Shown here: positions 8,122 to 14,151 of the stretch, piece by piece
Layout of the letters: each line of letters begins with the position of its first letter
How positions within the stretch are numbered: position 1 is the stretch's first letter
From: Glomus cerebriforme
Taxonomy: Eukaryota > Glomeromycota > Glomeromycetes > Glomerales > Glomeraceae
Direction of reading: 5' to 3'
DNA: 14,151 nt
Assembly: GCA_003550305.1 (NCBI GenBank)
Contig: QKYT01000004.1
Location: forward strand, 155,332 to 169,482
Made by a program: the position numbers and the translations under genes
The notes under the pieces: generated by a model
The model's input: only the letters and a program-made list of their open reading frames with translations
Databases searched by the model: none
Told to the model about the DNA's origin: nothing

Positions 8122-9324
8122 TTTTAATATTTTTTAGGTTAATAAATAAAAATTTTCAAAGTTATTAACTGTCGATTACTAAGAAAATTGTTAATTATGT
8201 AATGAGTATTATTAATTGAAAGAACAATAATGGAGTTTTTTTTCAATTTGGAGTTGATATAATTTTATTATCATATAAGAGGCCTTTTGATTTCTTAGGA
8301 AGATAACTGATCCGCCTTATACGTCTTATCCATTCGAAATGGATGAAATGGTCCTAGATACGATGTTCCTCCATAAAATGCTAACAGAAACTTCACGCCA
8401 AAAATGATTAACCAATAAGTATGAATGTAAAGTGAATATATCTTTCTCTAAATTCCCAAAATTTTCATTAAGACAATCAGCAGGAAGTTGACAAGACGTT
8501 TTGTTAAATTTTAGTCGTCACAAAAAAAAAGTAAGTTGAATTCATTGTTTGCCCCCTCCAAGAATACAAATGTTCTATTTTTTTGACCGTACTGTAGTAC
8601 CATCCACACGTACTAGTTTCTTCGGTTAGTACTTTCATAAAAAGCATTACATGCATGTTTTGCTACGCCCTGTTCTGCTGGTACGGGGGAAGAAGAGTGA
8701 CTTGGTCATACATGCCTGTGGCGTGCACATCTTACTTTTTGTGGCATGCTGCCTCAGTAAAAATTCTTTGAGGTCTAAGTTATGTAATAGTCAAAGAAAA
8801 TAGATAAAGAAAAAAAAAAGGTCAGTAAATTAAGCAGGCTAAAACAGTAACATTAAATAAGAAAAGGAAAGATCAAGACAACGTAATAATCGCAAATCCT
8901 TAGCTGATAATGATCCACGAGTGATGAGTATGCATTTTTTTTTTTTTTGTGTCTACTATAATGATGAATGTATATTAACTTTTTCTTTCAATAAATTTGT
9001 TTAATAGTTTAAATGGTGCCCAGTTTTTCGAAATTTTTTTCTGAACTTCCACCTATAATGAAGAATATTACCAATTAAAATATGCTTTATTTTTATTAAA
9101 TTTAGTCTGCTCGAATTTGAACCAAGTGTTCAATCTCTTCAAAACCATAATATCTCTGAATCAATGTATAATGGGGTTCCTCATCTTTAATGTTCCACTT
9201 TGACTGTTTGACAGCTTAATGATGGATATTATAATAAGATATTTAATTTTAAATTAATTACGGGTATAATATCAGTCCATATTATAATCAGTGAAGCTAT
9301 TTCTATAGTTTTTACTAATCGTGA

Positions 9325-9361
9325 AATGGATCGGGTTTGTACCTAATTAACTTGATCCATT
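9325..9361. repeat. Inverted repeat AATGGATC / GATCCATT
   Basis: The 8-bp arms are perfect over a 37-bp span. A second, looser pair (GAAATG-CGGG with CCCG-CATTTC) wraps round it out to 9377. There is no adjacent gene. Confidence 0.4.
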
Positions 9362-10085
9362 GATCCCGTTCATTTCAACAGTTAATATGTTTATCTGAAA
9401 AAGTGGTGGATAATATGCTATTGGTGGTCCCAGAGAAGCGTGAACTGATATCAGTACTTTATATTCTTTCAGAATATTGATCGTTTTCTATCAAAACCAT
9501 TGGAGGAGCAGTAATTTACTAAAATTCTATGCTGAAAAGCAATTATTAGTAATTTAAAGCAATAATAAATTATTTATTTTAACAATTTTAAATATTTATT
9601 TATTTAATTATTAAACAACAAATTTTTTTATTCATTTGTGAACATATATAATTTAAAAATATATCAAATTTAATACTAAAAATAAAAATTAAAAAAATCA
9701 AAATAAAGTGTTCATTGGGATATCAGAAGAAAATTTTCACATTTTTATGGGTGATTTCAGCATAATAATGCTTTATCAGGTACAAAACATTCAGGTTTAA
9801 AAATAGCAAGAGATAAAGTATGTATTGCCAATTATAATTTCTAAAAACTTGTATTTATTGAAAATAAGAAATATGTTAATGCGAAAAAAATATTGATAAA
9901 TCTGGAAACAAATAAAAAATTTGTGTCACGTATCTTCTGAATCCTACATTGTCAATTGTCAAAGCCATTTTTAGATATGTTCTGCTTTTTGGAATTTCGA
10001 TCAAGTTAATTATATGTAACATGCCACTAAATAAATAATGACAATCGTAATAAGATTGTATATAAATCTCATGTCATTTCGATAT

Positions 10086-10112
10086 CATTTGAAGTCATTT
10101 CAAATGACAGCA
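10086..10112. repeat. Inverted repeat TCATTTGAA / TTCAAATGA
   Basis: Nine-base arms separated by about 5 nt stand just upstream of the DUF4419 gene, with further CATTTGAA-like copies on either side. They could be a repeated operator-like motif, or part of an old repeat. Confidence 0.4.
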
Positions 10113-10142
10113 ATAACATTTGAAATCACTGTGTGCACATGA

Positions 10143-10150
10143 TATAAATA
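10143..10150 (+). promoter_or_regulatory. TATA-like box upstream of the DUF4419 gene
   Basis: TATAAATA sits 155 nt before the ATG, within the same 13-mer context (TGATATAAATAAA) as the F-box gene's box. It is preceded by a cluster of CATTTGAA/TTCAAATG motifs at about 10080-10125 and followed by the palindrome at 10183-10202. This is suggestive only. Confidence 0.3.
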
Positions 10151-10182
10151 AATTCTAAATTTGGAATTTAAATATAAAGAAT

Positions 10183-10202
10183 TTCGGAATGTAGTTTCCG
10201 AA
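10183..10202. repeat. Inverted repeat TTCGGAA-N6-TTCCGAA
   Basis: A perfect 7-bp inverted repeat with a 6-nt spacer lies about 100 nt before the DUF4419 start codon. It resembles alternating GAA/TTC sites bound by heat-shock-type factors, but it could equally be a chance hairpin. Confidence 0.4.
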
Positions 10203-10304
10203 CTATAAACTTTAAAATATATAAATTGCATTTGTGGTTTACCTATTAAATATTATTTACTCAATTTTATTCAATTTAATCTTAATCGTTTAAAAGACAA
10301 AGAA

Positions 10305-11316
10305 ATGAGAACCCAAATTTTAACTAAAAATACCAATCCTGAGAATAATATTGGGGAACATATTTTAATAGATGGAATTTCTCAAATTTTTCCCGATACA
10401 AAGATTCATGCCATCCTCTCAAACAATAAATCTGTACTTAAAGACACGATGACTAGTGGATTGGCTGCGGCAATTTTTTATGCTTTCAACATTTATGCTT
10501 GACACCTGATGATATTTGGCTAACTGTTGCGCAAGGAGTTAGTCATCATGTAGAAAAATTTCGTTCTTGTTTTGTTAATCATGAAGGTACAAAGGAAATA
10601 AATGTTGAAGTCAATGATATTTTAGTTCATACTAATTCTCGCCTTGAAGGAGATTGGCCTGAAGTGGTAAATAGATTGATTTTAAAATCTGATCAAGCTG
10701 TAGAAAAGATTGCTATTAATTCTCTTTTAGAATGCAATTTTTCTACAACATCAAAAACTTCTCTAACCGCTAGTCATATTGTTCTGGTTAAAGCATATTT
10801 TTCGTATAGTTTTTTGTGTGGAATTCCTAAGGTTACTCTCGAAGGTACTTTAGAAGATTGGACAAAATTGCAAAAAAAAGTCATTCAATTACGTCAATTG
10901 GACTTAGACATGAATTTTTGGTTAGATAAGTTGGAACCTGTTGTACGGAAATTAGTTAAAACTTATAAAGGAGAATTTGATGAGGAATTTTGGGCGAAAA
11001 TATTTCATTGCGTTATGTTTCAGGTGATCAAACTATTATTAATGGATGGATGACGACCTTCTATCCTTATAAAAAAGACGGAACAAAGTTAATTGATAAT
11101 TCCATTAAACTATGTGAAATTCCTGATGGAAGAGTTGCAGTTCCATTTACGACTGATACTGGATTACACTTAAAATTTGTTGCTGGATTCTTTGGTGCAC
11201 AACAGAAAACTCTTGATAATTCTAATGAGATGGTTGTTTCGTCAATCATTGGTTGGTCTGTTATGGATAATAAAACTATGAAAAAGGTACTGACGACAAA
11301 ATCTAAGAGAAATTAG
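10305..11316 (+). pseudogene. DUF4419 family gene, broken by two frameshifts
   Basis: Three successive frames read as one DUF4419 protein. Frame 1 (10305-10502) carries the start and GLAAAIFYAFN. Frame 2 (from 10499) has LTPDDIWLTVAQGVSHH, FVNHEGTKEI, EGDWPEVVNRLI, the FSTTSKTSLTASHIV core, CGIPKVTLEGTLEDWTKL and FDEEFWAKIFH. Frame 3 (ending 11316) has YVSGDQTIINGWMTTFYPY and ends near SSIIGWSVM. These follow the order of the family core. The first break is at about 10495-10505, where a few residues before PDDIW seem lost. The second is at about 11018-11030. Neither looks like an intron, because homology is continuous across both. Against the paralogue at 3255-4360 it also lacks 12 bp (after SHH) and 9 bp (before VKAYF), both in frame. 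The frame stays open upstream of the ATG, so the true start is uncertain. The function of DUF4419 proteins is not known to me. Sequencing error could explain one break, less likely both. Confidence 0.8.
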
Positions 11317-11997
11317 ATAAATTTTTTTAATGAAATCTGTAATAATCTTATAAATTCCATTCTTTATATGTACAACTTCAGAAGTTTTTTCTTATTATTT
11401 TTTTCTTTAGATTAAATTTAATTATTTCAGTATTTATGTTATACTGATAAGTTAACTTGTAAAAGAGTCATTTAATTAAAATAAAGTTATATGTTACATT
11501 AAAAATATGATGTTTTCCTCCGATTTTAAATCTTACTTTAATAAGTCCCGGGAATATAATAAAATTCCGGCTGGCATTATAAAAGGAAAATCTACATAAT
11601 TGTTTTTGTCGTGCTTGCTCCTTTTATGTATATCTCCAGTAATTTTGTTTGTTTGATAATTTTGGACTAAGAGTGTTTCATCATGACAGATTTATGTTCC
11701 CACTATGTAATCCGCAAATAACCTGAACTTCTATTTCATGTTAAATTTTTATTTCTTTTAAATTGGCAGTTTTCTATCATGAACATTAAAAAACTTTCAT
11801 TGTGTTCATTGTAATTAACTAGTCTATATCTTAACTTTGTAATGTTATAGAGTAAATTTATCTTAGCGACGATGTATTTGAGCAAATAAAAGATTTTAAC
11901 TATTATGAATTGATGAACTAATGATATTAAATGAAGTATTAAGAGAACATTACAAAAAGTATTTATATAAAGGGTGCAAACAACTCATCAGTTATAT
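11317..11997. other. 3' flank of the DUF4419 gene and spacer
   Basis: The first 160 bases still match the flank of the 3.2-4.4 kb paralogue, so the duplicated unit reached past the stop. A 30-codon open frame at 11507-11599 (MMFSSDFKSYFNKS at its start) has no recognisable family and is probably chance. Confidence 0.4.
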
Positions 11998-12150
11998 AAC
12001 ACTAAACATTTTCAACGAAATTTCAAAAATTGGACAAGTAGAAATTCTGATATTGATATTGATAAACTAATCCAAGAATCTCAGCTAAATACGAAGAAAA
12101 TATTGAATATACTAAAAGGGAGGTTTTGAATAATATATAGAGCAAATTCA
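11998..12150 (+). pseudogene. Kinase gene fragment ending at the glycine loop
   Basis: The open piece NTKHFQRNFKNWTSRNSDID followed by DKLIQESQLN resembles the linker that leads into the kinase domain in Rhizophagus-type kinases. After a frame change, GGF and IIYRAN follow at about 12119-12148, which resembles the glycine loop GGFGxIY with one base lost between the two pieces. Nothing recognisable as the rest of a kinase domain (no VAVK lysine, HRDL or DFG) follows. It is a short dead fragment. The call depends on two motifs only. Confidence 0.5.
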
Positions 12151-12790
12151 ATTTCTGATTTCGCCTCAATTAATGCTTCTATCAAAGATAATTAAACAAT
12201 TGCCTGAAGCATCAACAAAGTAAATCTGAGGCCTCAAACAATCATGTGCAAGCTCTTTCACAATTCATCATGGCTTACCTCGTTAGATTTGGCCAGTGGC
12301 AATATTCTATACTAATAATTTTTATTGCAGATTCATGATTCATCTCAAATAACACTCAAGCAACATTTCAGTCAAATCAGTGACAAACTTTAACAATAAG
12401 AAATTCGTGCATTTGAGAGAAAAATTAAAACTATGGTTTAAGGGTTTATGGAAGAAATATTAAGAGTGGTTCATTAAATAAGTGGATAGATAGTAAAATT
12501 AATAGTAACTTAGATTGTAATGTAGAGTAGTATTATCTAGGGCTAGCAGACATATTTTTTTCATGCTTTATTTTTTCCTTGAAACACCACTATCCATTTC
12601 ACTTTTAACTTAGCCAGCCAGTTTTTCTCGTAATTAATTACTTTAACACAATAAAATAAAGTCTTTATTGTATTTTTCGTAAACTAGTCCTGCTTGTCTA
12701 ATATCTCGAATGGTAAGTGGCGTTGCAAGTGGGGGTGGCCTCAGATTTGTGGGATATTAGCTGGTCTTAATTAAATATAATAACGAGAAA
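12151..12790. other. Spacer after the kinase fragment
   Basis: Short open pieces alternate between frames, for example ALSQFIMAYLVRFGQWQYS near 12250-12307, but no family is recognised and stops are frequent. An intron-acceptor-like TTTTTATTGCAG ends at about 12331 without a convincing donor. Confidence 0.35.
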
Positions 12791-12901
12791 GATATCGTAT
12801 ACAGTATAAGGAAGATAAGAGAAAGGTTAAAGGGACTGAGAAACAAGTTTCTAAAAAGGAAAGGAAGCTTCCTCTTATTTTCCTTATACCATATATCGTA
12901 T
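12791..12901. repeat. Large imperfect hairpin
   Basis: Arms of about 31 bp (12791-12821 and 12871-12901) match in roughly 25 positions and share GTATAAGGAA and ATAAGAG. Between them are an AGAAAC-AA-GTTTCT hairpin and the palindrome GGAAGCTTCC. The open frame on the minus strand here looks non-coding. It could be a foldback element or an RNA hairpin. Confidence 0.5.
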
Positions 12902-13434
12902 CAGGCAAGGAAAGCCGGTCAGATTGTCGAGTATTTCCTAACTGCTGGTAGTTTAGAATCAATATTGTTATGAAAATTCTACAAATATTTGATATTAAAT
13001 ATTTTAAATATCATTAATATTTAACATAGTAAGTTTGGTTGTTGTTAGGCTATATTTGTTATTTAATTAGAACAAAAGGAGAGAAAAGGAATAGTTTTAT
13101 TATTAGCCAATAATTATCAATCTTAGAAGTGATCTGATCTAAAAAAAAAATTTGAAAATGGATTCGGATCAGATACTCAAATTAATGGCTAAATAAAGTA
13201 AAAGCTGGTGTTTGTTCGCTATTAATATTAATAAGTATTAATTAATATCAACACCCAAGTTGCACGACGAGGACGTCAACACCATTCGCAACTCAAAAAA
13301 TGTTTAAACTCACTTAGATATTTAGTGATATCTACAGTGAATTGATTTACAAGAAACCAGATTTTAATTTACAGCAGGTCAATTTTATAAAAGATCTATC
13401 TTATCCTTATATTTCCAATCATCTAGAAAAATAA
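12902..13434. other. Spacer before the foldback element
   Basis: It is A+T-rich with a GATCTGATC/GATCAGAT inverted pair (about 13132 and 13170) and an ATTAAT-rich palindrome at about 13220-13250. No gene is seen. Confidence 0.4.
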
Positions 13435-13480
13435 AAATAATTTTTAGTAAATTAATATTAAAATTTAAATCCATATAAAT
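13435..13480 (+). repeat. 46-bp direct repeat, left copy
   Basis: It starts AAATAATTTTTAGTAAATTA and ends AATCCATATAAAT. It matches 14085-14130 with a single difference (T/C). The two copies bracket 604 bp that contain the foldback element. Confidence 0.8.
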
Positions 13481-13543
13481 TGTTCAATTACTATCCTAAC
13501 AGTCACTATCTTACGTGTCCAGTATCCTACTTATCCACCTATT

Positions 13544-13921
13544 TAGAGTTCCAATCCGAGGATCGACGGATGGACACATTTTAACGATTATACATGGATT
13601 TAATCAATTAAAGTCAAGATTTTTTTTGAGATATCTTCGGATTCTACTCCAATGCGCAATATAGTGGAATTAAAATCCGTTTCAATTATAAAATGGAGAA
13701 GAAATTCAACTCGGATCGAAAATCCATTCGATCGGATGACAAATTCAATCCGAATTGAATTTCTCTTTTTTTTTATTATTAACAGCACTCTTAAATTTAC
13801 TATATTGTGTATTGAGATATGGTCTTAGTGTATCCGAAAAAAAATCCTTACCTTTATTGATTAAATCCACATGTAAATTGCCAAAATATCCCCATCCGTT
13901 GATCCTCGGATTGGAACTCTA
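13544..13921. mobile_element. Foldback MITE with TA target duplication
   Basis: The terminal inverted repeats at 13545-13573 and 13892-13920 match in 28 of 29 positions (start AGAGTTCCAATCCGAGGATC). TA flanks GAGTTCC on the left (13544-13545) and follows GGAACTC on the right (13920-13921), which fits a Tc1/mariner-type target duplication. Similarity between arms continues inward (GGATTTAATCAAT, CAATATAGT and GAAATTCAA are shared), so nearly the whole 374-bp element folds on itself around about 13717-13750. There is no transposase. The short open frames inside on both strands are by-products of the arms. The superfamily is inferred only from the TA. Confidence 0.75.
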
Positions 13922-14084
13922 CACCTATTATTCTACTCTGATGCTATCCTACTTGTTTAATCTAACCATCTATTAACTACTTAATTCCTCCTTATATATC
14001 CAATTCGTCTAATTAATAAAAAATAAGTTAGTGAAGTGATATATTAATAAAAAAAACATAGAAATCAAAAATCAAACCAATTCC

Positions 14085-14130
14085 AAATAATTTTTAGTAA
14101 ATTAATATTAAAATCTAAATCCATATAAAT
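14085..14130 (+). repeat. 46-bp direct repeat, right copy
   Basis: Same orientation as 13435-13480, with 45 of 46 positions equal. The flanks differ from those of the left copy except for a short TTCCAA match, so the homologous unit is little longer than this on the left side. Confidence 0.8.
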
Positions 14131-14151
14131 CTGTGCTCTAATTTTCCAGTT

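Larger units (their letters stand above)
8122..10270. other. Long intergenic stretch
   Basis: No gene is supported. A less A+T-rich island at about 8585-8765 has small inverted repeats (GTACTGTAGTAC at 8589-8600, GTACTA/TAGTAC at 8610-8632, CATGCC/GGCATG near 8711/8743). The block 9550-9700 is low-complexity A/T. The last 200 bases hold the presumed DUF4419 upstream elements. Confidence 0.45.

Noticed and set aside
10480..10520. The first DUF4419 break as an intron
   Set aside because: Homology resumes within a few bases and there is no GT...AG pair of a workable length.
10960..11053. The second DUF4419 break as an intron
   Set aside because: FDEEFWAKIFH and YVSGDQTIINGW adjoin with no sequence left over to remove, so a frameshift fits better.
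11067..11249. Open frame of 60 codons on the minus strand
   Set aside because: It is antisense to the last part of the DUF4419 gene, which has clear family motifs.
12771..12962. Open frame of 63 codons on the minus strand
   Set aside because: It spans the large hairpin; its sequence is a by-product of the inverted arms.
13600..13976. Two short open frames, one on each strand
   Set aside because: Both lie largely in the arms of the foldback element and show no family.
1..14151. tRNA or rRNA genes
   Set aside because: I looked for cloverleaf-like segments with GGTTCGAATCC-type arms and for conserved rRNA pieces and saw none.

Overview
The window is eukaryotic and looks fungal, most likely an arbuscular mycorrhizal fungus (Glomeromycotina, Rhizophagus-like). 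This rests on the very high A+T content with long T and A runs, short introns with a GTAAGT donor, a CTAAT/CTAAC branch site and a poly-T tract before AG, and relics of gene families that are hugely expanded in these fungi: F-box proteins, CxxC-array kinases and DUF4419 proteins. Family names come from recognising motifs by eye, not from a search.

Only one gene looks intact: a two-exon F-box protein with a cysteine cluster at 4887-5900 (+). The rest is mostly a graveyard. A CxxC-array (kinase-associated) pseudogene lies on the minus strand at 717-1807. A DUF4419 gene with two frameshifts is at 10305-11316 (+), and a more decayed paralogue at 3255-4360 (+) is split by an inserted inverted-repeat element (3711-4071). 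A leucine-rich F-box-type pseudogene is on the minus strand at 7474-8121. A kinase fragment that stops just after the glycine loop is at 11998-12150 (+). A second foldback element with TA target duplications fills 13544-13921, inside a region flanked by a 46-bp direct repeat.

The most unusual structure is at 2181-3137. About nine tandem units of 81-123 bp each look like an intron plus a mini-exon. The best units carry a GTAAGT donor, a stem-loop around a CTAAC/TTAAC branch site, a poly-T tract, a TAG/CAG acceptor and a mini-exon of 21-25 nt starting near GTTTCAG. Joining the well-formed mini-exons keeps an open frame with a repeated Phe-Gln/Arg start. It may be a decayed repeat gene, or an intron-like satellite.

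The rest (1-716, 1808-2180, 4361-4810, 5901-7473, 8122-10270, 11317-11997, 12151-12790, 12902-13434) is A+T-rich intergenic sequence with scattered inverted repeats and no gene I can support. The genes do not form an operon or pathway. The picture is of a repeat-rich accessory compartment where expanded families decay and small transposons insert.
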